From contig JAGPUQ010000026.1 in the NCBI GenBank assembly GCA_018069525.1, positions 1 to 64,000 on the forward strand: 64,000 nt of DNA. The letters are read 5' to 3'. The stretch comes from Porticoccaceae bacterium (GTDB lineage: Bacteria > Pseudomonadota > Gammaproteobacteria > Pseudomonadales > Porticoccaceae). The notes under the pieces were generated by a model. The model was not told where the DNA came from. It was given only the letters and a program-made list of their open reading frames with translations, and searched no databases. This document shows positions 16,966-24,970 of this stretch, in pieces. Numbering within the stretch: position 1 is the stretch's first letter; the number at the start of each line of letters is the position of its first letter. The translations under genes and the position numbers were made by a program.

Positions 16966-17254
16966 TGCTTTCTTTCGTTTCGGTTTCACCCTGACTGTCT
17001 ACCCAGGTTACCGAGATCGATTCACCTGAGGCACCACCTTTAAACTTAAAAGACAGGTAGGGGTCTTTGGAAACGGCGGTTCCTAGATGCGCACTAAATA
17101 CTACGGCATCCTGGTGTTTAGCGACGACTTCTTTAATGTAGTGAGCGGGAATCAACTCGCCGCTTTCATCTTTTCTACGACCGGTTTCCATAACGTGATT
17201 GATCAGCATTTTTACCGCGACCGCATCACCTTTTACTTTTGCTTTAATTTTCAT
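16955..17254 (-). CDS. soxZ: Sulfur carrier complex subunit SoxZ
   Basis: 99-residue periplasmic partner of SoxY; the SoxYZ heterodimer carries the sulfur intermediate through the cycle. It shows the family pattern: KIKAKVKGDAVAVKMLINHVMETG, RRKDESGELIPAHYI, then an Ig-like beta fold with KDPYLSFKFKGG and ISVTWVDSQGE. As usual for SoxZ it has no signal peptide and would be co-exported with Tat-targeted SoxY. An AGG-containing ribosome site precedes the ATG at 17254. It lies downstream of soxY and upstream of soxA. Confidence 0.96.
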   Translation of the reverse strand: MKIKAKVKGDAVAVKMLINHVMETGRRKDESGELIPAHYIKEVVAKHQDAVVFSAHLGTAVSKDPYLSFKFKGGASGESISVTWVDSQGETETKESIIK

Positions 17255-17273
17255 AACTGCTTACCTATATTAA

Positions 17274-17321
17274 TTCAATGCTACGTTTATTCAATGTAAC
17301 GTTTATTCAAATCAGCGTTTG
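17274..17321. repeat. 16-bp tandem repeat, three copies, between soxY and soxZ
   Basis: Units at 17274, 17290 and 17306, consensus ttcaatgtaacgttta, degenerate in the third, with a weaker fourth copy toward the soxY stop. They fill most of the 85-base spacer. Confidence 0.8.
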
Positions 17322-17339
17322 TTTCAATCTGACTCTGAA

Positions 17340-17834
17340 TCAGCCGCCACAACCGCCGATGGTTACTTTTACTTCCTGTTGAGCGCGATATAACTTACCA
17401 CCCGCTTCAACTAGTGCTACCAGATTGGATGTTTCACCCATGCGCAAACGCACGGAAACTTCAGCCACACTGCCTGGAGTCAAGTAAAATGATGCCGATA
17501 AGGGCGTCGGATTTTTTTCTACAAACAAACTAATGCTGCTGACATCGGCCATATCGGTTTTTACAGTAACCGGTACCACGGCACCGTTCTCCGCAATGGC
17601 GGGAACCTTGAGCGTGATTGCATCGCTGTCTTCTATAGTCAATTCCGGATAGCGCTCGGCAATCGCTTTCTCTAACTCTTTGGCACCAAATGCGGCCTCA
17701 CTCCATTGCGCGAAAACCAGATGGGGAAAGCTGGCAACTGCAGCGAGACATGCCGCGCCCTGGCTTAGTTTGGTTAAAAAATATCGTCTGTTTACTACCC
17801 TTTTACCTACTAACTTTGCTGTTGCTGCTGTCAT
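17340..17834 (-). CDS. soxY: Sulfur carrier protein SoxY
   Basis: 164-residue SoxY. It ends in the diagnostic swinging-arm motif GGCGG, with Cys162 carrying the covalent sulfur intermediates. A Tat signal (NRRYFLTKLSQGAACLAAV) occupies the first 42 or so residues, ending near VFAQ. The mature domain shows ITLKVPAIAENGAVVPV and a SoxZ-binding beta sandwich. A GAGG ribosome site lies before the ATG. It is followed by soxZ and preceded by soxX, with repeats in both spacers. Confidence 0.97.
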   Translation of the reverse strand: MTAATAKLVGKRVVNRRYFLTKLSQGAACLAAVASFPHLVFAQWSEAAFGAKELEKAIAERYPELTIEDSDAITLKVPAIAENGAVVPVTVKTDMADVSSISLFVEKNPTPLSASFYLTPGSVAEVSVRLRMGETSNLVALVEAGGKLYRAQQEVKVTIGGCGG

Positions 17835-17940
17835 CGTTTACCTCACGAATGAATTGACGAGTTAAAGTACAAATTAAATATTGATCGGGCTCAACTACCA
17901 GATAAGGTTACCGAACTTTACTACCGAGGTTAGACCCCCC

Positions 17941-17982
17941 TAATAACTAAAAGTTACATCTTAATAACTAAAAGTTAGCGAC
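17941..17982. repeat. 21-bp tandem repeat, two copies, between soxX and soxY
   Basis: Two copies at 17941-17961 and 17962-17982, beginning taataactaaaagtta and nearly identical. They lie in the soxX-soxY spacer, some 20 bases from the soxX stop. Confidence 0.85.
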
Positions 17983-17999
17983 TAAAAACAGCCACCAAA

Positions 18000-18431
18000 C
18001 TAAAGCGCGTAGAGATACTCTACGATCGCGTCAACTTCTTCGGCGCTCAAAATACCGTGGGCCTCAAACGGGGGCATAATCGTGCCCGGGTTGCGAATGC
18101 GCGCATCGGCAATCTGTTCGCGCAAAACGGCACGATCCGGAAATCTGGCCTGCATTTGCAGCAAGGGCGGACCGACATTACCGGCTAAAGCGCCATCAGC
18201 CATTTGATGACAGGCCAGGCAATTACCTTTGCTTCGTTCAAAGGCGAGCTGCTTGCCCTGGTTTTGCACGGCGCTCAACGCCACCTCTTCCGCCACAGCA
18301 GGTTGAATCGATAGGCAAATCAATATCAGGGTTACCGCAAATACCGCGAACAAAGGCATAACTGCGTTCATCGGCGCGGCAGCAACTGATCCTGTAGAAC
18401 TGACACCAGAGCTACTGTTAATTTTGATCAT
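18000..18431 (-). CDS. soxX: Cytochrome c subunit SoxX
   Basis: 143-residue monoheme cytochrome c, electron-accepting partner of SoxA. The haem motif is CLACH at residues 71-75 and the likely Met ligand is Met119 in PGTIMPPFEAHG. The signal sequence is long, with about 25 polar residues before the hydrophobic core, so a shorter start (for example Met21 or Met25) is possible. The order soxCDXYZA-B differs from the frequent soxXYZABCD order but keeps every core subunit. Confidence 0.93.
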   Translation of the reverse strand: MIKINSSSGVSSTGSVAAAPMNAVMPLFAVFAVTLILICLSIQPAVAEEVALSAVQNQGKQLAFERSKGNCLACHQMADGALAGNVGPPLLQMQARFPDRAVLREQIADARIRNPGTIMPPFEAHGILSAEEVDAIVEYLYAL

Positions 18432-18533
18432 CGTATATCCGTATTTTTCCGTATGATTTGCTTTTCGCTTCGATATTTAATTTTTCAATCCAAGTGCGTC
18501 ACGATTCAAAATAATCACCATCTACCAAAACGA

Positions 18534-19568
18534 CTAAGGATTTTGCTCGATCATATAATCAACCGCCGCTGTTACCGCATCATCTTCCAGCTGCGTGTGA
18601 CCACCCTTCGCAGGCATCATGCCAGATTCACCCTGAAAACCTTCCAGAGCGTGACTATAAAGCACCTCTATGCCCTGTTCGATTCGAGGCTCCCAGTCAG
18701 CCGCATCCCCGGGGATGGGCGCTCCAGCGAGACCAGAACTATGACACACCTTGCAGGCGCTGTCGTAGACCGGCTTACCGGCTGATTCAGTTACGCTATT
18801 ATCACCGGCTGCGTCGCTAGTTACATTACTCTCAACAACGTCGTCAACAACGTCGTCAACATCCGAACTTGATGTAGCGGCTAACAAGGATTCCACAATA
18901 GTAATCGACGCGGGATCTTTGCAATTCTCCATGCAGCGAGGGTTGCTAACATCCGGGCGATTATCGACAAAAAAACCATCGCGATTAGGCATTTCAACCG
19001 AGGTGAAGTTGTCGCGAGTTAAGACGAAATCTTCATCCACCAGATCGTTCAAATTCAATACGTAGGCGGTGATGGCGTAGGTTTCATCGTCGCTTAAAGA
19101 TTGTGGCGCAGTAAATGGCATGGCCCGATGAATATAATCCCACAGCGTGGACGCGTAGGGCCAATAGCTGCCCACGGTTTTCTCTGGGCGATCGTGGGTC
19201 AGGGTATCCATGCCGCCTGCCAACTTGGGCCAGCGCCCCTCACCTTCGCCAAACAAACCGTGACAACTGCCGCATTTCTCTTCGTAAAGTTCTTCACCGT
19301 CTTCCACCGAACCTTCACCCGGGGGGAGTCCCTGGCCATCGGGGCGAATATCAATATCCCAACCAGCAACTTCCTCCGCAGTAACGGCACGACCAAAGCC
19401 ATACTGAATGCCAGAGCCTGCCTGCCCCTCGGCAATCACAGCGATGGTCGCCGTAGCGGTGCTGGCCACATCCCCGAGTTGCTGTTTGCCAGTATCACAG
19501 GCACTCAAACTTAACAGCGCCAGCGCAATTAAGCCGGTGCCAACAAAATACTTACCCGAGTTGGACAT
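18534..19568 (-). CDS. soxD: Sulfur dehydrogenase diheme cytochrome c subunit SoxD
   Basis: 344-residue diheme cytochrome that takes electrons from SoxC. Haem motifs are CGSCH (about 99-103) and CKVCH (about 272-276). The signal peptide ends in LSAC, a good lipobox, so this SoxD is probably membrane-anchored by lipid. Between the two haem domains is an acidic linker with VDDVVDDVV repeats. The ATG at 19568 is chosen for a GGGAG ribosome site eight bases upstream; it overlaps the soxC stop by 17 bases, so the pair is translationally coupled. An in-frame ATG at 19583 is the alternative. Confidence 0.92.
   Translation of the reverse strand: MSNSGKYFVGTGLIALALLSLSACDTGKQQLGDVASTATATIAVIAEGQAGSGIQYGFGRAVTAEEVAGWDIDIRPDGQGLPPGEGSVEDGEELYEEKCGSCHGLFGEGEGRWPKLAGGMDTLTHDRPEKTVGSYWPYASTLWDYIHRAMPFTAPQSLSDDETYAITAYVLNLNDLVDEDFVLTRDNFTSVEMPNRDGFFVDNRPDVSNPRCMENCKDPASITIVESLLAATSSSDVDDVVDDVVESNVTSDAAGDNSVTESAGKPVYDSACKVCHSSGLAGAPIPGDAADWEPRIEQGIEVLYSHALEGFQGESGMMPAKGGHTQLEDDAVTAAVDYMIEQNP
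18832..18855. repeat. In-frame 12-bp direct repeat in soxD
   Basis: Two perfect copies of tcaacaacgtcg (18832-18843, 18844-18855) with a partial third. They encode the acidic VDDV repeats of the inter-haem linker and preserve reading frame. Confidence 0.9.
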
Positions 19569-20970
19569 TGCGCACACTCCCATCCGACTCTACCCGCCAG
19601 GTATGAATTGAGTTTTTATGATAAATAGAATTAAGGCCGCGCTGCTCCCGCAACTGAGCCAGGGTCGGCTGCACATAACCGGTTTCATCCACCGCTCGAC
19701 TTTGCAATAACAAGGGCTCGCCATCCCATTTGAAGCGGTAGGCGAAACGAGTCAAAGCCTTCGATATCACCAGACCTTTTAAAGGCGCATTCACCCAGCT
19801 AACACCGCCGTCGAAAGAAATATCCACCGCTTTAATACTACCGCGACCGCTCCAGGCCATGCCTTCAATTTCGTGCCAACCCGTACTCGGCTCGCCCTTA
19901 TCTGCGCCGCTCTTAGCGCGCCAGGGTTTTTCCGGACAGGGCGAAGTGATGACCGAGTTACATTCTTGTACAAAGCTAAATTTTCGTGCCCGACCGTCCG
20001 CCAACAGGTCGGTGTACTTAGATGTCTCTTCGCGCATATACCAGGGCTTGTCGCCTACTTCGAGACGCCGCAGCCATTTAATACAGGTATTACCTTCCCA
20101 GCCTGGATTAATTAAACGTAAAGGATAGCCCTGCTCGGGACGCAGGGCTTCGCCGTTTTGTCCGTAAACCACCAGGGTGTCATCTAAGGCTTTTTCGATC
20201 GGAATACTGCGCGCCATGGCGGAGCCATCGGCACCTTCGGCCAAAATCCACTTACCTTCGGGCTTTACCCCTGCCTCTTCCAATAAAGTCGACAACTTCA
20301 CGCCGGTCCACTCGCAGCAGGAAATCATGCCGTGAGTAAATTGCAGCCCTTCCATCTGCGGGCCCTTCCACTCCATCCCACCGTTAGCGGGACACTCGAG
20401 GAATTTAATTTCAGAAACGCTGGGGAAGCGCTTGAGTTCATCCATGGTAAAAATCAGCGGTTTCTCGACCAGACCATTAATGATTAAACGATGTTGATCA
20501 ATATCGATATCCGGCACGCCCGCGTGATAGCGCTCAAAGGCCAGACCACTGGGAGTAATAATGCCTTTCAAGTCCTGCAGGGGGGTCATGCTGATAGAAG
20601 AAATAGTATCGGCCGTAAGCCAGGGCACCGTGCGCCGTATTACATCTTTCTCATAAGAGGAGGGCTCGCCGTAGGGCTTGGTTAAAACGCCCTGCCCCAA
20701 AGTGCGCGTCCAACTCGGCACATTGGGTGGTAAGTTCGCTTCCGAAGATAATTCAGCTAAGGCTTTAGTGGCACCCATGCCACCGAGAGCGACTCCGCCA
20801 AGCGCAGCGCCACTAGACACAGACAGCATGCGCTTGAGAAACCCGCGACGATCGTCGCCACTTAATTCGGTAACCTTTTCGGCACTCTCTTGAGTCAATT
20901 GCCTGGGCAAATTGCTCTGCGGGACGCGAGCTTCTGGCTTATCTAGTCCAGTACGATTAAAAACCGACAT
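19552..20970 (-). CDS. soxC: Sulfur dehydrogenase molybdenum subunit SoxC
   Basis: 472-residue molybdopterin enzyme of the sulfite oxidase family. With SoxD it removes six electrons from the SoxY-bound sulfane sulfur, allowing complete oxidation of thiosulfate without sulfur globules. A Tat signal with DDRRGFLKRM is at about residues 39-72. The molybdenum-ligating cysteine is Cys193 in KFLECPANGG, and the C-terminal dimerisation domain holds IKAVDISFDGGVSWVNAPL. An AGGGGA ribosome site precedes the ATG. It leads the sox operon and depends on molybdate uptake of the modABC kind. Confidence 0.95.
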   Translation of the reverse strand: MSVFNRTGLDKPEARVPQSNLPRQLTQESAEKVTELSGDDRRGFLKRMLSVSSGAALGGVALGGMGATKALAELSSEANLPPNVPSWTRTLGQGVLTKPYGEPSSYEKDVIRRTVPWLTADTISSISMTPLQDLKGIITPSGLAFERYHAGVPDIDIDQHRLIINGLVEKPLIFTMDELKRFPSVSEIKFLECPANGGMEWKGPQMEGLQFTHGMISCCEWTGVKLSTLLEEAGVKPEGKWILAEGADGSAMARSIPIEKALDDTLVVYGQNGEALRPEQGYPLRLINPGWEGNTCIKWLRRLEVGDKPWYMREETSKYTDLLADGRARKFSFVQECNSVITSPCPEKPWRAKSGADKGEPSTGWHEIEGMAWSGRGSIKAVDISFDGGVSWVNAPLKGLVISKALTRFAYRFKWDGEPLLLQSRAVDETGYVQPTLAQLREQRGLNSIYHKNSIHTWRVESDGSVRNVQLG

Positions 20971-21054
20971 AGAGTCCCCTGGCGATGCTTTTCAACTGTC
21001 TATTACCCCTAATTTTCAGCAAGTCACACCCAATCCAGCAACTCACTTCGAGAC

Positions 21055-21098
21055 ATATTCCAAATTGGAATATAACGATTACATTTTTATATATACAA
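21055..21098 (-). promoter_or_regulatory. Candidate sox operon promoter with palindromic operator
   Basis: A perfect 9-bp inverted repeat, ATATTCCAAATTGGAATAT, lies at 21055-21073. On the minus strand a -35-like TTGTAT (21093-21098) and a -10-like TTATAT (21070-21075) are separated by 17 bp, so the palindrome covers the -10. The ATTC-N7-GAAT core resembles sites of ArsR-type sulfur-responsive repressors (SoxR/SqrR/BigR). A second inverted repeat is at 21121-21142. Sequence is seen; the regulator is inferred and not encoded here. Confidence 0.5.
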
Positions 21099-21173
21099 GA
21101 CCGTAAATCAAGCTTTCTTCTATATTATTTCATTCTAATATAAGGGTGTTTAATCCCTATCACTACTAAAACA

Positions 21174-21728
21174 TCAACCTTCCTGAACCGTCGCCATCAA
21201 TCCCTGCAGCATTTGGTGGATTTCAGCAAACTCCTCGACTGAGGCTTCGGGTTTACGAATCGACAGATACACCCGATCAATGTCATCGTCGTTTAAGGTG
21301 TAAACCGCAATAGCATAAGGACATAAGACCAGATTGTGCGGATTAGCGGCGACTAACCTGTGCGCCATATCCGCTTTGCAGAACAAGACCACTTCCGCAT
21401 CGCGGTACACGTTTACTGTAATACCCATAGTGACGGCGGTTCGCGATAGCATCGTCTGCGCATGAGAGATGTAACTCACCACCATGCCCTCCGACTCAAT
21501 GGCATCGACCAGGTCGTCGCGCACATCTTCAAATTCGCCCTCAACTTCATATACCCAGACCGCGCCACTGACCAAGGGTCCGGACTGCGCCTGCGTCGCG
21601 CAACCGCCAAGCAGCAGCCCTGACAACAATACGAACACTACGCGAAGCCGAACACTACAAAACCGAGGTACAAACCCCCATGCCCTGCAAGAAGCCAACG
21701 CCGAAAAACTTGAATTAGATATATTCAT
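21174..21728 (-). CDS. DUF302 domain lipoprotein
   Basis: About 184 residues. A hydrophobic segment ending in LLLGGC gives a good lipobox, and the rest is a DUF302 domain (WVYEVEGEFEDVRDDLVDAIESEGMVV, then LFCKADMAHRLVAANPHNLVLCPYAIAVY). DUF302 proteins are often found near sulfur or redox genes, but their activity is not established. The ATG at 21728 leaves a long pre-signal region and lacks a good ribosome site, so the start is uncertain; longer frames extend into the tRNA-Ser region and are not credible. It lies directly upstream of sox on the same strand. Confidence 0.75.
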   Translation of the reverse strand: MNISNSSFSALASCRAWGFVPRFCSVRLRVVFVLLSGLLLGGCATQAQSGPLVSGAVWVYEVEGEFEDVRDDLVDAIESEGMVVSYISHAQTMLSRTAVTMGITVNVYRDAEVVLFCKADMAHRLVAANPHNLVLCPYAIAVYTLNDDDIDRVYLSIRKPEASVEEFAEIHQMLQGLMATVQEG

Positions 21729-21914
21729 AAGGAAGACAGAGAGAGTAGATGATAAACAACAGACTGCAACAAAATACCAAAAACCACAAGCTATCAACTT
21801 GGGTGGAAGAGGTTGACACCGACGGCCATGGCGCTGCGTCGCTGTGCTCCTTGTCCAAATTCGTGGCCGAATTTGTCGAACCGGGTTCTCATCCTGGTCG
21901 CTCTCACCCCAAAA

Positions 21915-21939
21915 ACCAAAAAACCCCCTTTCGGGGGTT
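21915..21939 (-). terminator. Rho-independent terminator after tRNA-Ser
   Basis: On the minus strand a seven-pair stem, AACCCCC with GGGGGTT, with a four-base loop (21922-21939) is followed by a T-rich run. It lies ten bases past the tRNA 3' end. Confidence 0.9.
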
Positions 21940-21948
21940 CTCTGATTT

Positions 21949-22036
21949 TGGCGGTGAGAGAGGGATTCGAACCCTCGATACGTTGCCGTATACACGCTTT
22001 CCAGGCGTGCTCCTTCAACCGCTCGGACACCTCACC
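21949..22036 (-). tRNA. tRNA-Ser (GGA)
   Basis: 88-nucleotide class II tRNA. The acceptor stem GGTGAGG pairs with CTCTCACC-like 3' bases, with one mismatch. The anticodon loop CTGGAAA has anticodon GGA, a long variable arm is present, the T-loop is GTTCGAATC, and CCA is encoded at 21949-21951. It closely resembles the Escherichia coli tRNA-Ser(GGA) gene. Confidence 0.97.
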
Positions 22037-22075
22037 AGATGATTTACGCTACCGCCCTCTACGAGCGGGGCGCAA

Positions 22076-22104
22076 ACTCTACACAAGTGCCCTGTGGAAG
22101 GCAA
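22076..22104 (-). promoter_or_regulatory. Promoter of tRNA-Ser
   Basis: Minus-strand TTGCCT (22099-22104) and TAGAGT (22076-22081) are 17 bp apart, followed by a GC-rich discriminator, typical of stable-RNA promoters. The tRNA 5' end is about 40 bases downstream of the -10. Confidence 0.6.
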
Positions 22105-22162
22105 TCACCAGAATCAAGAACAACGCCCTCGGGCTCCACTACCCAATATTTCAAGCACGAAA

Positions 22163-22384
22163 CTAGCAACCTCTTGTCACCACTAGATCCTCCTCATCGA
22201 GAGAATCTCTAAGATAATCCAGCTCGCGGCTTATATCGGCCACGTCGCGATACTGGCGGTATTGTTCAATCACCGCCTGAATAATGGCTCTACCGGTAGC
22301 ATCCGCGTCCATCTCGGCCATCGCTCTCGCCTCGTTAAAAGCGTCGCCCACCAGAGCCCGTGCGTAGCTTGATTCTCCCGACAT
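22163..22384 (-). CDS. Small hypothetical protein
   Basis: 73-residue soluble, acidic, probably all-helical protein with no signal peptide. The ATG at 22384 is chosen because GAGGGG lies eight bases upstream; the longer frame to 22456 begins with unlikely sequence. The pattern of alanine and charged residues (FNEARAMAEMDADATGRAI) suggests a short helical bundle. I do not recognise the family. It stands alone upstream of tRNA-Ser. Confidence 0.55.
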   Translation of the reverse strand: MSGESSYARALVGDAFNEARAMAEMDADATGRAIIQAVIEQYRQYRDVADISRELDYLRDSLDEEDLVVTRGC

Positions 22385-22577
22385 AACTGCACCCCTCAAA
22401 ACAACAAATAGATCGGACAGTCTATCAGCCGGGCAAACTCTCACATTGATGAGCATCAGTAGGCGCGGCTAAAAGAACTCCTCCGTCGGATTGAATATAA
22501 TAATTTCAATTGAGGGATATTTTTCATATACTTAGGGTTAAATTTTAACGCTAAGCTTAAGGCTTTAATTACAAGCT

Positions 22578-23984
22578 ATGCCAGACAGCGATCTTTCAGC
22601 CGAACACGCTTCGTCCAATAGTTCTCAGAACTTGTACCGAGCGGTTTGCGGTGCCGGTGCGCTTGCGGTCCTGATGAGCCGCGAAGCAGACTGGCAGCAA
22701 CCCAGCGACCTCACCCTCGCTAGTATCGGGTTTGTACTCAGCTACCTCCTGGTGACTTCTATCGCCGCCCGGCTCAGCCGTAAAACTCCACAACGAGGGG
22801 GCCTGATCGGTAACTGGATCGGCAATATCGACGCCCTGCTTATCGGGGCATTTCTGGCCTGGTTGGAGTTCCCTTTATTAACGGCCCTGGTATTTACCAC
22901 ACTCATTCAGTCCAACGCACTGTCAACCGGTGGTGTTTCAAAATGGACAAAAGATAATCTGTCTTTTGTTCTCGGTATCGCAACCGTTATCGCACTTAAT
23001 CAACCCGACTGGAACATCCGGATCAACCAACCCGTACATGTGGTCACGCTGGCAGTCTTCGCCTTTTACTTCTCGTTTTATGGTTATCAGCAATTTACCC
23101 AGGTACGTCGCTTGCGTAATGAGGTCAGCACACTGAGAGAAAAACAGATGTCTCTTAAGCTGAACAATTACAATTTATCCAAATACTTATCTCCCTCTCT
23201 ACGAGATGCTATTGCCTCAGGGAAGGAAGTTAAGCTGGAAACCCAGCGCAAAAGGCTGGCGGTGTTTTTCTCCGACATCGTTGGATTTAGCGCCATTGCA
23301 GACGAAATGGATTCCGACTCTTTGACGGCAGTGATCAACGAATACCTGACTGAAATGTCGAAAATCGCCATTGAATATGGCGGCACCATCGATAAATTTA
23401 TTGGCGATGCGGTCATGGTGTTTTTTGGCGATCCCCAGACTCGCGGCCCTAAGGAAGATTGCATCGCCTGCGTTTCCATGGCCCTCGCCATGAAGAAAAA
23501 AGCCACGGAGTTACAGGCCGGCTGGCGCAATCAAGGCATTCTAAAGCCTTTGCAAATTCGCATCGGCATCAGTGTTGGGTTTTGTACCGTGGGTAATTTC
23601 GGTACCGAAAGCCGTCTCGACTACACGCTACTGGGTAAGGAAGTAAACCTGGCTAGTCGCCTGGAAACCAGCGCCGCACCGGGGGAAATTCTGATTTCTC
23701 ACTCCACCTATTTGATGGTAAAAGATATTATTATCTGTGAGGATCGTGGCGAAATTAAAGTCAAAGGCTTCAGGGAGCCAATCCAAATTTACCGAGTTAA
23801 GGATTTTAGAAAAAATTTAGCGGAAGATCGCGGCCACCTGGATTTCACCACAGAAGGGTTTTCACTGTTTATGGACGTGGATAAAATTTACAATTACGAA
23901 GAAAAGAAAGTATTAAGTGCTCTGCATGGCGCCTTTCGACAAATCCAGCAACAAATCGAAAAACACAAAAACGGCAAAAGTTGA
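22578..23984 (+). CDS. Membrane-anchored class III adenylate/guanylate cyclase
   Basis: 468 residues. The N-terminal 175 residues carry five or so hydrophobic segments, then a basic coiled linker (RRLRNEVSTLREKQ), then a class III cyclase domain at about 225-420. Metal-binding aspartates are Asp233 in FFSDIVGFS and Asp277 in KFIGDAVMVFFG; Lys273 points to ATP as substrate; VNLASRLE carries the transition-state Asn/Arg pair. The C-terminal 60 residues are charged and helical. It likely makes cAMP in response to a membrane signal. The N-terminal sensor is not one I recognise. Confidence 0.88.
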   Translation: MPDSDLSAEHASSNSSQNLYRAVCGAGALAVLMSREADWQQPSDLTLASIGFVLSYLLVTSIAARLSRKTPQRGGLIGNWIGNIDALLIGAFLAWLEFPLLTALVFTTLIQSNALSTGGVSKWTKDNLSFVLGIATVIALNQPDWNIRINQPVHVVTLAVFAFYFSFYGYQQFTQVRRLRNEVSTLREKQMSLKLNNYNLSKYLSPSLRDAIASGKEVKLETQRKRLAVFFSDIVGFSAIADEMDSDSLTAVINEYLTEMSKIAIEYGGTIDKFIGDAVMVFFGDPQTRGPKEDCIACVSMALAMKKKATELQAGWRNQGILKPLQIRIGISVGFCTVGNFGTESRLDYTLLGKEVNLASRLETSAAPGEILISHSTYLMVKDIIICEDRGEIKVKGFREPIQIYRVKDFRKNLAEDRGHLDFTTEGFSLFMDVDKIYNYEEKKVLSALHGAFRQIQQQIEKHKNGKS

Positions 23985-24022
23985 TTGGTGTAGGCAAACT
24001 TCAATTCCTACTTATACGGCTC

Positions 24023-24964
24023 TTATTGACGAGCCAACCTGCCACAAGCCTCCACGAGCGAAGTCGAATCGACCCCCAAAGTACTTCTGCAAGGATTAAT
24101 GTCCAAGCCACCCCGGCGGGTGTAGCGTGCGTAAACGGTCAATTCAGCAGGCACTAAGCGCTGTTGAATATCGACAAATATGCGCTCCACGCAGTGCTCA
24201 TGAAAATCCTGATGCTGGCGGAACGAAACAATATAAGCCAACAAGCCCGACCGCGAAATACGCCGCCCGCGATAAGCAATAACAATACTCGCCCAGTCCG
24301 GCTGACCCGTCACCGGGCAATTGGTTTTTAACAGGTGGCTGTACAGGCACTCGCTGATTTCTCCCTCGCCCTCATAGCAGCCCCCATCTTCGAGCTGCAA
24401 CAACTCTGGCGATGGCTCAAAACAGGGTTCAAAGACAGTATTATCAGAAGCGGCCTGGTCCACGCATTCTCCGACGAAAGCACCTAAGCCGCGAGCCGCG
24501 TAATCATCAATCGTAAACAGAGCCACCGCTACTTCAGATTGGCAACACGCGCTTAAATCCCGCTTGATGGTCAGTGAGACCGCATCGATAGATTCAAAAC
24601 CAGTTTGATTGAGGGAATTCAGGTATAACTTCAAGGACTTAGATTCAATGATGTCGCTCGACGTACAGGGCACTGAAAATTCGCCAATAGCGACCTGGGG
24701 AACACCGGCGCTGTTCAACCAGGACAGCTCATAGGCCGTCCACAGATCACTTCCGACAAAGGGTAGCTGCTCGTCAATACCCAGGTTAATACCAAGATCA
24801 ATACCAAGGACGCGACGGCTCTCTACCCGTGGAATCGGATGCAGTAGCGTGGGTTGATAGCGCTCCGGATAAGCACTGGTTTTGCCCAGTGGGGATTGGC
24901 TGTCACCTGGACCCTGCTTAGCTGAACTATTTTTTAGAGTTTTATCCGACGTTTTATCCGACAT
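24023..24964 (-). CDS. queF: NADPH-dependent 7-cyano-7-deazaguanine reductase QueF
   Basis: QueF reduces preQ0 to preQ1 in queuosine tRNA modification. The 313-residue two-domain form is typical of gammaproteobacteria. The catalytic Cys is in LLKTNCPVTGQPDWASI, followed by EFHEHCVERIF-like and VYARYTRRGGLDINP blocks. The ATG at 24964 is used rather than TTG at 24970. Two short in-frame repeats mark it: a perfect 12-bp duplication at the start codon (SDKTSDKT), and three 12-bp units giving LGIDLGINLGID ahead of the conserved LPF segment. The family has one such unit there. It ends the ABC exporter gene group. Confidence 0.93.
   Translation of the reverse strand: MSDKTSDKTLKNSSAKQGPGDSQSPLGKTSAYPERYQPTLLHPIPRVESRRVLGIDLGINLGIDEQLPFVGSDLWTAYELSWLNSAGVPQVAIGEFSVPCTSSDIIESKSLKLYLNSLNQTGFESIDAVSLTIKRDLSACCQSEVAVALFTIDDYAARGLGAFVGECVDQAASDNTVFEPCFEPSPELLQLEDGGCYEGEGEISECLYSHLLKTNCPVTGQPDWASIVIAYRGRRISRSGLLAYIVSFRQHQDFHEHCVERIFVDIQQRLVPAELTVYARYTRRGGLDINPCRSTLGVDSTSLVEACGRLARQ
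24777..24812. repeat. In-frame 12-bp tandem repeat, three copies, in queF
   Basis: Units at 24777, 24789 and 24801, consensus ataccaagatca, encode three LGI(D/N) tetrapeptides. A second, perfect 12-bp pair (gttttatccgac) is at 24939-24962 and touches the queF start codon. Confidence 0.9.
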
Positions 24965-24970
24965 AGACAA

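Noticed and set aside
21729..21995. N-terminal extension of the DUF302 protein into the tRNA-Ser region
   Set aside because: The extension translates part of the tRNA and its terminator, and the signal peptide begins far later.
21949..22036. tRNA-Ser as an integration site of a genomic island
   Set aside because: The tRNA has its own promoter and terminator, flanking genes show no phage or integrase, and no direct repeat of the tRNA end was seen.
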